35,822 nt of DNA from Oscillospiraceae bacterium (GCA_031282245.1 JAITEB010000022.1:1-35822), one strand, 5' to 3'; shown: positions 8,601 through 16,655, numbered from the stretch's first letter. Notes: generated from the letters alone by a model not told the origin. Made by a program: numbers and translations.

Positions 8601-8977
8601 GGATTATAAGCGTGAAAGGCCCGAAAGTCGAGTTTGAATATAACGAATTTGGTATTGTGAGCACTTTTCCGCTTTCGATGCCGACCTTCCCGATGGGGAC
8701 AATCCCGCTCTATCAGGCTTTTGTCAGCTTTAAAGAGCTTCCCGCCAGTAAAAAAGACAAGATTAAATCTCTGGTCGACCAGCGCAAGAACTCAGTCGCG
8801 CCGGAGATTGAGCCGGCTTTGCGCAATATCGCCGCCCTGATGAACCCGGTCTATATGGGCGCAATGCAGAAAAACGCAAGCCGCTTTATAGAAGATTATG
8901 ACGCGATTATTCGCTTTTTGCTGAAAATCCGCTCCGAGATAGAAAGTTTTGCGTCGCTTTACGGAATCGTCATGTAG
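5636..8977 (+). CDS. Tubulin/FtsZ-superfamily protein (Tubulin_2-like)
   Basis: A 1113-aa protein with an N-terminal tubulin-type GTPase domain. VCIGLGGTGVSCLRTL at about 30-45 matches the first phosphate loop, FLAIDSD near 70 resembles the FtsZ AxNTD strand, and FSGMSGGTGAGVF at about 182-194 is the tubulin signature GGTGxG that binds GTP phosphates. I could not identify the T7 synergy loop, so polymer-coupled hydrolysis is not proven. After about residue 420 comes a long, mostly helical region of about 650 residues with no recognised domain, far longer than FtsZ (about 370) or TubZ. No membrane helix is present, so it is cytoplasmic. It sits 100 nt after the vWA gene and 61 nt before an unknown partner gene. 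Tubulin-like proteins near vWA and GTPase genes have been proposed to drive membrane remodelling. Confidence 0.85.
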   Translation: MAVYNKLLLSSEGGIISANQRSDQENCAVVCIGLGGTGVSCLRTLKEKVYNRLNPDDKEAAVPKYRHIKFLAIDSDKAKMSKSSSIGEINFHEEFFDISNDNIVAAFEGSGEILNTQPEFQNWLRNKEITVDSAKSGAGGVRQVGRFLLIDRSNSFIDKVKKLVSDAEGGLINPTIYIHIFSGMSGGTGAGVFLDVCYLTQYALSQLGKIGKAQIFGYFFLPDVNLSQKGLNSEVERYIKMNGYAAMKELDYCMSFPINGGKWSQTYKGGIRVESSEPPVNLCHLITAQTASGDVIDGAYTYAMNVVSDYIMDFIVRNEDKNTMGIESHISNYNTATRMIHKNHGARYAYCVLGAANAQIPLKEILTYLASKLFGKFEPVRDKLPTQGEIDTFMTQNALTYQQLLQALNKGVDGSFPPSGYTYGEIRDEGNSRMVEYYTNLLAKQEGVLETNKRAMLHPLEDYVDNPDLSSVICRVFRATKAVMHDPEKGPFFAANILSSPNNEDLINKIDGYITENNQRLGQETFNNPMRNEEYERARGNFEEHPRQKYFAEYEYRLKALIQSNLAIRRYSQMDLILKSLKTQITDLAKIYTDPFRRIMETLIETFASNSAYLRDIPPVEDNYVYKLMTIADLRESLDTVVNDMDINGQITRFADHMLSHPEDWQTEDENKISNLVIKYFNAIFSDYSSKTITDYLKVKYSTDNLTVLQEYVKNDIMTRLNAKASPLFWTNGAIYSITSTPVVGYCSVPSASPEIVGAAEDLIRSTSAAELQLRRVNFADRITMLRCLCGVPLFGYQGLTQYEEVYSDVEDFVGRHIYEGKNNGKNFFNLPSPKPVGIIERTAAHYKVKQDAEKIIALYNKAVELGITDTYSVKVTGSEYVDAMIKTGEAAIASGELVQLQKGLKELNEKLANMQYKLPVSILNDGNGDEPTKARVRLDHFAASPNLITLVEGEIAKIEKINSLIETIRAMIIGDTDVDNFQDALFTGIISVKGPKVEFEYNEFGIVSTFPLSMPTFPMGTIPLYQAFVSFKELPASKKDKIKSLVDQRKNSVAPEIEPALRNIAALMNPVYMGAMQKNASRFIEDYDAIIRFLLKIRSEIESFASLYGIVM

Positions 8978-8994
8978 CCGGGAGGTTTTCCCGC

Positions 8995-9042
8995 ATGGCG
9001 AACAGACAAGAATCGCAATATAAAAGGGGTCTTACAGTATGA
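8995..9042 (+). CDS. Possible 15-aa coupled micro-ORF
   Basis: An ATG at 8995 preceded by GGGAGG (about 8979-8985, roughly 9 nt away) opens MANRQESQYKRGLTV. Its TGA at 9040-9042 overlaps the ATG (9039) of the next gene as ATGA. The next gene also has its own weak AAAAGGGG site inside this micro-ORF. The arrangement fits a coupling or leader peptide that tunes translation of the 637-aa partner, but such a short ORF could be chance. Confidence 0.35.
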   Translation: MANRQESQYKRGLTV

Positions 9043-10952
9043 TCCGCAGCAGCGAACCCGCAGACGTTTCGGAAGGCGTCAGAAAACTTATTGCCAAAGC
9101 GGGTGAATTCATGCAGGAAAAGCAGGGAGTCGTCACCGATTACGGCACCCCCTGCCACCCTTCCTGCATTGTGTATATGGGCGGCGGCGCCGAACAGCAC
9201 GGCGTCCTGCAAAAAGATATAGGCCACGTATGGGGAGGCAACGCCGAATATATACGTTTTTACCAGATGGAGCTGAGCGGGGAGGACGTTTCCCTGCGCG
9301 GCGCGGATGGGGCGGCGCTTAGCGAGGAAGAAATCCACGCCGAGACGGACGAAATGTTTTCGCAGACAGATATTTTCTCAAGCATGAACCGGCTGAATCT
9401 GTTTTTTATATTGGACACTTCTTATATAGAAAATGCCGAAAGCTTTGAGATCTGGTATAAAAGCGTCGTCGCGGCCAAAAGGCTGTTCGCCACAGTTTCC
9501 CGGACGGCGCTGATTCTCCTGCTCAACGAATCGATAAACCAGAGAAGCGCGGCTAAAAGCTGCCGCCAGTTTCTCAAAAAATACTGGGAAGAAAATAACA
9601 AACACCTTTATGACAGTGTGTTTATTCTGAGCAGCCGTTTGAGCAGCGGCGCTTCGTTCACCCCGAAACCGGGAGAAGTCTGCCGCGACCACAATCTGCT
9701 TGCTGATATTATCCTGCTTGCAAACACCAGCGGCCCGGAACTTCAGCCGCGCGTCGGGACGCTTTATGGCGGCGGCGTAGCGTTTATCACGGCGGCTTAT
9801 TCCAGTATGCAAAAACCCACTGAAGGCATTGCAAAGCTTATCTTGAGCAGAATTTTTGAATATCTGGAAGAAGAAAAAGAAAAGCTGAAAAACACAAGTC
9901 TGGGCGAAGAAGAACTGCTGTCGGCGCTGGAAGTTTCGCCGACAAAGTTCGGGATTTTCGAGGATTTTTACAAAAGCGCGATTGCTCCCGCTTTGCCGGA
10001 CGGCGATTGCCTGAATTACCTTCCGGTTCAAAGCGCGGCGGCTCTTTCTAAAATTCAGGGCATGAGCTTTGACGAACTGAACCGGGAAACGCTTGGCTCG
10101 TGGGAAAATTTCTATCATGAAAACTTTTTGCAAGTCTCCAAAGAAATTTTTGAGGGCGGGGACGGCCAGGAGGCTTTTAAAAACAGGCTGAAAAAGCAGC
10201 TGTTCGGGAAAGTGAAATATCCGCGCCTGATGGACGGCATAAAAGATAAAATCTGCGAGGACGTTTTCAAGAACATATGCCGGGCATATCAGCAGAATTC
10301 CGGCTCCGCAAAAGCTTTGCGAAGCGCCGGGATACGCCTGCGTGAAAAAGCGGTTTCCGCGCTGAAGCCGGCTTACAAATCGGCTCTTGAGGAAGCCAGA
10401 AGCGGCGCGCAGGAATATGAAAGCTGCTTTGAAAGCGTTTACGGCGAATTCGCAAAGGTGAAATCCGTCGGGAAGGCCGGGGTTTTTCAGGCGCTGGAAG
10501 CCTATTATTCTAAAATAGCGGATAATCTGTTCCGGGCCTACATCTTTGAAAACGCCGGGCAGGAGAACCGCTTCCTGTATATCAAAAGCGGCGATTTCGC
10601 GCAGGAAATACTTGACTATATATTCAGCCTTTTCAAAGAAATTGTGGAAGCGAACCGGAGCATTCTCTCACAGTCGCTTTACAACGGTTTGCGGGCGGCC
10701 AATATCAATGCCGGGGAGCTTATCGAAAACGAGCTTGTCAGCGGTATAAGGGACAAAATTCGCTTTTCGTCAAACTTTGCGTTTCCCGATCCGGCAGCGC
10801 AGATTTATATGTTTTCAAGCAACGCGGCTCTTGTGGAGTGGCTGAACAAAAGCCGCGGCAATATTGTCGCTTCGCCGGATTATTTCAGCTCCGGCAGGCA
10901 GGACTTGATAGAGATGATTCTGATTTACAGGTGCGACGCAAATCTCTTGTGA
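9039..10952 (+). CDS. Unknown 637-aa cytoplasmic protein of the tubulin/vWA operon
   Basis: I do not recognise the family. The N-terminal third (about 1-240) has alternating hydrophobic strands and helices: SCIVYMGGG, LNLFFILDTSY, TALILLLNES, DSVFILSSRL, DIILLANTSG. This suggests an alpha/beta, Rossmann-like fold, but no Walker A or GGTGxG motif is visible. From about 260 on it is strongly helical, with charged stretches such as EYLEEEKEKLKNTSLGEEE that may form coiled coils. It has no signal peptide or membrane helix. ATG 9039 has AAAAGGGG upstream and overlaps the stop of a 15-codon ORF. Its place directly after the tubulin gene makes it the best candidate for a polymer-binding or nucleotide-exchange partner, by context only. 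Confidence 0.75.
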   Translation: MIRSSEPADVSEGVRKLIAKAGEFMQEKQGVVTDYGTPCHPSCIVYMGGGAEQHGVLQKDIGHVWGGNAEYIRFYQMELSGEDVSLRGADGAALSEEEIHAETDEMFSQTDIFSSMNRLNLFFILDTSYIENAESFEIWYKSVVAAKRLFATVSRTALILLLNESINQRSAAKSCRQFLKKYWEENNKHLYDSVFILSSRLSSGASFTPKPGEVCRDHNLLADIILLANTSGPELQPRVGTLYGGGVAFITAAYSSMQKPTEGIAKLILSRIFEYLEEEKEKLKNTSLGEEELLSALEVSPTKFGIFEDFYKSAIAPALPDGDCLNYLPVQSAAALSKIQGMSFDELNRETLGSWENFYHENFLQVSKEIFEGGDGQEAFKNRLKKQLFGKVKYPRLMDGIKDKICEDVFKNICRAYQQNSGSAKALRSAGIRLREKAVSALKPAYKSALEEARSGAQEYESCFESVYGEFAKVKSVGKAGVFQALEAYYSKIADNLFRAYIFENAGQENRFLYIKSGDFAQEILDYIFSLFKEIVEANRSILSQSLYNGLRAANINAGELIENELVSGIRDKIRFSSNFAFPDPAAQIYMFSSNAALVEWLNKSRGNIVASPDYFSSGRQDLIEMILIYRCDANLL

Positions 10953-10964
10953 GGTGAAACAAAA

Positions 10965-11612
10965 ATGACGGTGAAATTCCGCAGTGTCGATGATAACCAT
11001 TATGTTATGAATGTCAGCGTTTCGGAAAGCGGCCCTGGGCAGGCGCTCAAGTGGGAGGGGCGCGGCGCTTCCCATTTTGCCATTATAAAGGGCAGGTACG
11101 GCCAAAATCTTGACCTTGCGGAAGAGGGGCTTCAGGAGAAAATAGCCGGCGCGCTGGAATCCGGGAAGTTTGCGCCCGGCAAACAGGTGAAACTGGACGG
11201 CGCGCTTGGCGCATATCTTATGCCTTATGCCGAATATATCCAGAAAAACGCGAAATACGATATTCCAACGCAGTCTTCTTCCTATGCGGTGTTTTCGTGC
11301 AGCCATGTCGGGGACGACTATGTGTTTTTTGTGCCTAACAGAGCCTGCAATTATCAGATAAATATTTCCGCCGCCGCGGATGTGAGGGTAAGTCCGCTGA
11401 AAACCGGCTTTTTTAAAAAACTCAGCGGCTATACGATAGAAATCGCGTTTGACGAAAAAGTCTATTCTGACGGCGTTTTTTATTATACAGTAAGCAGAAG
11501 CGCCTGCAAATATCCGGTGACCGCGGCCATGCTGAACAAAAAGCTTTATGTTGCCGCAGAGCCGAAAGTGTTTTCGGCCGATTCCGGCATTGAGATAAGA
11601 AGCGCGAACTAG
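10965..11612 (+). CDS. Unknown 215-aa beta-rich protein of the operon
   Basis: I do not recognise the family. It starts 12 nt after the previous stop with GAGGTG upstream, so it is tightly linked. The sequence is rich in short beta-strand patterns (YAVFSCSHVGDDYVFFVP, YTIEIAFDEKVYSDGVFYYTVS), with one helical part at about 45-95. No signal peptide or membrane helix is seen, so the product is probably cytosolic, perhaps an adaptor. There is no catalytic motif. Downstream is a 128-nt gap with a GC hairpin before the GTPase gene. Confidence 0.75.
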   Translation: MTVKFRSVDDNHYVMNVSVSESGPGQALKWEGRGASHFAIIKGRYGQNLDLAEEGLQEKIAGALESGKFAPGKQVKLDGALGAYLMPYAEYIQKNAKYDIPTQSSSYAVFSCSHVGDDYVFFVPNRACNYQINISAAADVRVSPLKTGFFKKLSGYTIEIAFDEKVYSDGVFYYTVSRSACKYPVTAAMLNKKLYVAAEPKVFSADSGIEIRSAN

Positions 11613-11674
11613 TATTCGGAATTGTGCTGATGCTTGTTAATCCCGCCCTTTGGCGCCATTCTCGAACATATGCG

Positions 11675-11695
11675 CGGGCGAACGCGCTTCGCCCG
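11675..11695 (+). other. GC hairpin in the gap before the GTPase gene
   Basis: CGGGCGA (11675-11681) pairs with TCGCCCG (11689-11695) around a 7-nt loop. There is no T tract, so it is not a standard terminator. It may mark RNA processing or partial attenuation that changes the ratio of the upstream and downstream operon halves. The loop sequence CGCGCTTCGC recurs at 13176-13185, in the gap on the other side of the GTPase gene. Confidence 0.4.
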
Positions 11696-11740
11696 TCCCA
11701 CGATGCGGATTTTTTCCCGCAAAACGGAGGTTTTTAAAAT

Positions 11741-13168
11741 ATGCCTGATAACAGCAGCGGCGCGGCTGGCGCACATTATAAAATAAAATGTCCCTATTGC
11801 TTCAAAGAATTTTCTCACGACAAAGTTCATTTCAGGATGGAGACGTATTTTAAGGACGAGTATGAGCTTGACCCGGAAGGCCGCTCTCTGGAGGATTTGG
11901 AAGAGCTGGACGACTCCCCAAAAAAAGAAAGCCTGATTGAAGAATATAAACTAAAGCGGAGCTTTCTTTTGAGACCCGATCAAAAATATGTGGACTTCTG
12001 GGAAAAGTTCAGCGACACATCGGAGATACCCTCCCCTTCGACAGACGGGAGCATAAGCCCTTTTGAAAGGGCGGTGTACGACCCGAACCATCCCGCGCAC
12101 AAACAGTTTTTCAGCGGCGAGTTTGAGCGCGACAGGGATAATCTTGTCGTGTCTATAAAGGACTGCTTCGGGAAAACGACAAGCCGGCGCGTCTGCCCGC
12201 ACTGCCACAATCCTCTTCCCCGGGGCTACGGAAAACATGCGGTGAAATTTATCTCCGTCATAGGCGTCACCGGTTCGGGAAAGACGGTCTATTTGTCCCA
12301 GCTTATCAACGGGCTTTCAACAAGCTGCGTGGCGGTGGGGCTTTCGGCAAATTACCTCTCCAACAACGAGCGCGAATTTGTAGAGCGCAATTTAATTCTC
12401 CATGGCTTGCCCCTGCCGGAGGGCACATCCGGGAAAGAGCTTGCGCAGCCGCTGTTTTACAACCTGATAAAGGGCAACGACGACGGGACTATCCGGACGG
12501 ACACTTTTGTCATTTATGATATAGCGGGCGAAAACTGCGTCAGCCCGGAGTCCATGAAGTCCTATGGGGAGTTTGTGCTTAACTCAAGCGGCATTATTTT
12601 TATTATAGATCCAAGCCAATTTTTGTGCTGGAGCGAAACCCGGGACAAAAAAATAAAAAATGAAAAAATAGGCACGCCCCACGATGTGCTCAACACGATA
12701 TATAATGCCTTTGTCGAGGACAGCGGCGGCGTTAAGTGCAAGATCCCCATCGCCGTAAGCATCTCCAAGGGCGACAAAATCGCAGGAGACGTATTCAGCC
12801 GCCATCTGGAGGCCGTCAGCCCTGTTTTTGACGAGAAGGGCAGGAAATTGCCTGAGTTTAACGTAAAAGAACACGAGGGAATTAAAAGCAAGCTGAAAAA
12901 GGCCATAGAGATTGACCCCAATGGAATGACGCTTAACCAGGATCTTCAAAACATGTATGAACAGTACGACTATTTTATCCTTTCGGCAATGGGCATAGGC
13001 ACAGAAATTATTGAGGGGACGGAGCTTGAAACTCCGGCGGGGCCGACTAATCCCAAGCGCATAGAAGAACCGCTGTTCTGGCTTTTTCATCGGTTCGGAT
13101 ATATCGGGCCTTTTGAAAAACCGCTTACTTTTTGGCAAAAGATGTCAAAGGCTTTCGCCAAAAAGTAA
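11741..13168 (+). CDS. Zinc-ribbon P-loop GTPase (TRAFAC/DO-GTPase type)
   Basis: 475 aa. CPYC (17-20) and CPHC (about 152-155) are separated by some 130 residues and can together form one zinc ribbon. The G domain follows: Walker A GVTGSGKTVYLSQL (about 175-188), Walker B/G3 YDIAGE (about 259-264), and a G4-like SKGD (about 341-344) in place of NKxD. The pattern GxxGSGKTxYL...YDIAGE is that of the TRAFAC-clade 'DO-GTPase' families found with GAP1 proteins. It has no membrane helix. The ATG at 11741 has GGAGG upstream. The GAP1-like gene follows 64 nt later, the usual partner arrangement. It probably acts as the nucleotide switch of the system; GTP rather than ATP preference is inferred from the family. 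Confidence 0.85.
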   Translation: MPDNSSGAAGAHYKIKCPYCFKEFSHDKVHFRMETYFKDEYELDPEGRSLEDLEELDDSPKKESLIEEYKLKRSFLLRPDQKYVDFWEKFSDTSEIPSPSTDGSISPFERAVYDPNHPAHKQFFSGEFERDRDNLVVSIKDCFGKTTSRRVCPHCHNPLPRGYGKHAVKFISVIGVTGSGKTVYLSQLINGLSTSCVAVGLSANYLSNNEREFVERNLILHGLPLPEGTSGKELAQPLFYNLIKGNDDGTIRTDTFVIYDIAGENCVSPESMKSYGEFVLNSSGIIFIIDPSQFLCWSETRDKKIKNEKIGTPHDVLNTIYNAFVEDSGGVKCKIPIAVSISKGDKIAGDVFSRHLEAVSPVFDEKGRKLPEFNVKEHEGIKSKLKKAIEIDPNGMTLNQDLQNMYEQYDYFILSAMGIGTEIIEGTELETPAGPTNPKRIEEPLFWLFHRFGYIGPFEKPLTFWQKMSKAFAKK

Positions 13169-13232
13169 ACACAAGCGCGCTTCGCGGCGTTTTGACGAAA
13201 CTGTGCAAATTTAACGGATAGGGCGTGATTTT

Positions 13233-15443
13233 TTGGATAACGTGCCATTTTACCAGATTTGTTTCACCCGCACCGGCGGGCAGGGCGTTAACGACGGCTG
13301 GAAAGTTTTAAACTTTTCCCCGGATATTCCTGACGCCGTAAAGTCCAATTACGAGAAAATGCAGAGCCGGAACAGGGCGCGCCGGGATAAATCAAAGCTG
13401 GATTCCGAAAATGTATACGAACTGGAAACCGACGGGAAATATATTTATATTTCCCAGATTCACTACGGCCTTTATGACGGACTGGGAAGACCCAATATTT
13501 TTGTGCATGGTTTTGTGCTCGGCGAAAAGAATATAGAGCAAGATCCATATTGCGTCACGGGGATTTCCAGGGAGAATTTTTTTGCCGACGAGGAAAATAC
13601 GGCCCATATTCCATCAAGACTTAAATATAATCCGAGAACCAGCCTGCAAGAGGCGGTTGTTGCCTGCGGCCTTGACAGGGACAAGTATCTCACGCTTATG
13701 CAGAGCGTATACGCCGTGCTCGAAAGCCGCACCAGCCTTAGCCTTTATATCCAATATGAAGGGACCGAGGAGAGCCTGGCGAAGCTGATGTACTGTATTT
13801 ACTGCGCCATGCCGTATTCTTTGCGGCGCAGAATTTCTTTCGCGACCTCCGACAATGCGTCTTCCAATAAAAAGACGCTTTTGTTCGGCACGCAAATTCC
13901 TTCCGGCGAGAAATATATCATCCCGCAGACGGGCGAAAATAATATTTTAAACCCCTCGCAAATCAAGCGCTGGGAGCGTTTCGAGTTTATGAAATATGTC
14001 CCCGGAAATTTTTTAGACTGGGAGAAATGCCGGGATTATTTCAAAGAGCTTGAGAGCAGGCTGTCCGCGCTGGGCTTCTCAAAGGAGCCGCCTTATAATA
14101 TTATCAAAATAGCGTCTGAACTGGGCCGGAGACAGGATTACGCCGCAATGGACGCTGAGGATCTTGCGGCAAGACTGAACGAGCTTTTAAACGCCGGAAT
14201 TAAAAACTCCGCTGAGCTGGACAACGCGGTCATGCTTATTCTGGACAGCGTGACTGCCCGGAATATCTCCCTGAACAAGACGATTTCGGAGAAATTGAGC
14301 CGCTATCTGCGGGAGGCAAAACCGCCCGCTCTGCTGGAAACGTATTGCAGGTACCAGAAAGCGGAGCTTGACCGGCGTTCCGCCGACGAAGCGGCCAAAT
14401 ACCTTGCCGCAAATTTCGACTTTAGTTCCGAGCTGTTCAAGTCTGTGCGCGATCTTTTAAAAAAGGACGGCGGCGGCAAATGCAAAAAAATTCTGGACTT
14501 ATTCTATTCAAAATATTATACTGAAATTGGCGGCCCGAGGAATATTTTAAGTTTCCACGAGTCGGTCAAAGATCTTCTGGAATCAGGCGAGTTTCCCAGG
14601 ATCCGCGATTTTTTGTCGGATTTAGTCCGGAAAGTTTTTTACGGGCGCGTTGCGCAGAATAAAGGCGAAGATAAGGCTTTGGCCGAGCTTGAAAAGCTGC
14701 TGAACACGATTTTCGGCGCCGGCTCCGAGCGCGCGATGCAGTGCCGCGCAATGGTTATCAGGCATTACTGGGAGAGCTTTGATTTTGGCGAGACTGACAT
14801 GGAAAAGCTGGGCGACTATCAGAAGATCGTCACCAAAGACAACGACAAATACAAAAAAGTTGAAATTATCGCTTCTGTTTTGGAGCAGTTCGCGGCAAAA
14901 CGCCCGCACCGCTTTTTCCAGGAGCTGAGATCTTTCCGGGATAACAATCCCTGCAAACTTATGCAGCCGCAGATAGACAGCATTGTTGATAAAATTATTG
15001 ATTACTGTTTGAAGTACAAAGATTCTCCTGACTATGTGAAGGGGTATTTGGGGGTCTGGATGGGAATGGCGATTTTGAAAAACAGAGAAAATCCCATTTT
15101 ATTCCTGGTGGAGAACGATGTGCGCGTTTTCACGCAGCATTTTTTAGAGGAATCTGAAGAAAAAGAAGTCAAAAAATCACTGAGGTCTTATCTGACAGTT
15201 ATGCGGGACTATGTTGCCCGCAAGGACAAGAATTATGAGCTTGTGGAGAATATCCTGCGGGACTGCAAGAATTATCAGCAGGAACAGTCCGGGGAAAAGC
15301 TCCGCGACGAGGGATACGCAAAGCCGGAGGCGGCGCGGGAAGATAAAAAGAACATTTTCGGCGCTTTATCCGGTTTTGTTTCTAATATTTTTTCGCGGCG
15401 GAAAACCCAACCTGAAAACAAGAGCGGCGGAAAAGACGACTGA
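13233..15443 (+). CDS. GTPase-associated protein, GAP1-like (GAP1-N2 type N-terminus)
   Basis: 736 aa. The N-terminal about 240 residues resemble the GAP1-N domain: YQICFTRTGGQGVNDGWKVLNFSPDIP at the start, then GLGRPNIFVHGFVLGE, then a helical SVYAVLESRTSLSLYIQYEG...LMYCIYCAMPYSLRRRISFATSD core. The rest is a long helical-repeat region (about 250-690), and the tail is basic and low-complexity (after about 695). The start is a TTG with GGGCGTGA about 4-5 nt upstream; no ATG fits better. GAP1 proteins occur beside TRAFAC GTPases in predicted NTP-dependent conflict systems. The name reflects association, not proven GTPase activation. It is cytoplasmic and lies between the GTPase and the pseudokinase. 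Confidence 0.75.
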   Translation: MDNVPFYQICFTRTGGQGVNDGWKVLNFSPDIPDAVKSNYEKMQSRNRARRDKSKLDSENVYELETDGKYIYISQIHYGLYDGLGRPNIFVHGFVLGEKNIEQDPYCVTGISRENFFADEENTAHIPSRLKYNPRTSLQEAVVACGLDRDKYLTLMQSVYAVLESRTSLSLYIQYEGTEESLAKLMYCIYCAMPYSLRRRISFATSDNASSNKKTLLFGTQIPSGEKYIIPQTGENNILNPSQIKRWERFEFMKYVPGNFLDWEKCRDYFKELESRLSALGFSKEPPYNIIKIASELGRRQDYAAMDAEDLAARLNELLNAGIKNSAELDNAVMLILDSVTARNISLNKTISEKLSRYLREAKPPALLETYCRYQKAELDRRSADEAAKYLAANFDFSSELFKSVRDLLKKDGGGKCKKILDLFYSKYYTEIGGPRNILSFHESVKDLLESGEFPRIRDFLSDLVRKVFYGRVAQNKGEDKALAELEKLLNTIFGAGSERAMQCRAMVIRHYWESFDFGETDMEKLGDYQKIVTKDNDKYKKVEIIASVLEQFAAKRPHRFFQELRSFRDNNPCKLMQPQIDSIVDKIIDYCLKYKDSPDYVKGYLGVWMGMAILKNRENPILFLVENDVRVFTQHFLEESEEKEVKKSLRSYLTVMRDYVARKDKNYELVENILRDCKNYQQEQSGEKLRDEGYAKPEAAREDKKNIFGALSGFVSNIFSRRKTQPENKSGGKDD

Positions 15444-15482
15444 TTTTTTCGCCTATACAGAAAAATTATACAGGAGATTCAA

Positions 15483-16601
15483 ATGGCCAGCAGCGACAAG
15501 TCCGGAGACAAACTTCTTTTCAGCTGCCTTAGCGGATATAATTTATACAGGGAGCTTGGCTGGGAGCGGAAATTTAACAAAAAGCGTCTTTTTGTCGAGC
15601 ATGTCAGGGAAGCCGAAAGCGGAAGGGACAAGATGTACTATCTTTTGGGGATACCGGACGCTTTCAGCGGCATGAAGCCGCCGGAATACATGCGCTATCT
15701 GGACAAAATCGGCGATTATATTCTGGATGCACCGGACAGAGATCACTTTTTGTGGCCGACGGATATTATTTTCGACCATCACAAAAACCTGTATTTTCTG
15801 GTCATGCCTAATATGGCTTTCCCGGCCGCCCTGCAATTAAAAGATCTTTTCGGAAGTGGCGAAAACAAAGGCTTTGATTCCGATTTTTACGGCCTGAGCC
15901 GCTATGAAACGCCAGAATACTGGTCCTGGACAGATAAGCGCATTCAAAGCTTAATCCGCAGCCTTCTTCGGGCCTGGGACAGCCTGGTTAAGTCCGGCTA
16001 TGCATATCACGAGTTCTCCGACGAAATGATATATTTTTACGCTCTGAAAGACGGCAAGCGGGATGTTATTTTTGATTTCAGCTTTTCGGCTCAGAAGACG
16101 GCGGGAGACGTTTTTGAGCCGGCGGAAATCAAACTGGAGCGTATCTCTAAAGAATATGCGGACACTTTCTGTTATTATCAGGACGGCAGGGCAAAGATGG
16201 ATATGTTTTCTGATTTTTATACTATGGCTGTTCTTTTGTTCAAGCTGGCGGCGGGCAGGCTGCCTTATGACAATAAAAGGCGTCTTGGCGCGGAGATCAG
16301 GATAACGGACAAAAGCGACGAGAAGCAGATTGACCGTTTTTTCTCCCACTATCACAACAGCAGCGGGCGGGTTTTTATTTTCGATCCCGACGACCGCAGC
16401 AACGCCATCACACAGGGCGTTCAAATGGATGACGACGGGGCTGTGCTGGAGCGCTGGAACGGACTCAGCCGGGAGATTCAGGACATGTTCCGCGCCGTCT
16501 TTAAAAAAGAAAACGCCACAAGGCAGGCTCAAAAACTTGTTTTTTTCACTCCGGCGGAATGGCTGGCGGCCTTTGAGCGGCTGTTTGCCCAGGCGGTATA
16601 G
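15483..16601 (+). CDS. Degenerate protein kinase (probable pseudokinase)
   Basis: 372 aa with the layout of a Ser/Thr kinase-like fold. A hinge-like LYFLVMPN is followed by the C-lobe motif GYAYHEFSDEMIYF, where active kinases have an HRD/HGD Asp and a downstream Asn. Here those positions read Glu and Met in the best alignment. A DFG-like IFDFSFSA (about residues 199-206) keeps its Asp, and DMFSDFYTMAVLLFKLAAGRLPY matches the F-helix with its conserved Asp and trailing Pro. The glycine loop and the ATP-binding Lys of the N-lobe are not evident (LFVEHV where a VAVK-like motif is expected). So it is probably a scaffold or an atypical kinase. AGGAGA precedes ATG 15483. No membrane helix. Confidence 0.7.
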   Translation: MASSDKSGDKLLFSCLSGYNLYRELGWERKFNKKRLFVEHVREAESGRDKMYYLLGIPDAFSGMKPPEYMRYLDKIGDYILDAPDRDHFLWPTDIIFDHHKNLYFLVMPNMAFPAALQLKDLFGSGENKGFDSDFYGLSRYETPEYWSWTDKRIQSLIRSLLRAWDSLVKSGYAYHEFSDEMIYFYALKDGKRDVIFDFSFSAQKTAGDVFEPAEIKLERISKEYADTFCYYQDGRAKMDMFSDFYTMAVLLFKLAAGRLPYDNKRRLGAEIRITDKSDEKQIDRFFSHYHNSSGRVFIFDPDDRSNAITQGVQMDDDGAVLERWNGLSREIQDMFRAVFKKENATRQAQKLVFFTPAEWLAAFERLFAQAV

Positions 16602-16655
16602 GGGCGGGAAGACCTGCTTTTAAAATTAGCTTATAAATCACAGGGGGCCATAAAA

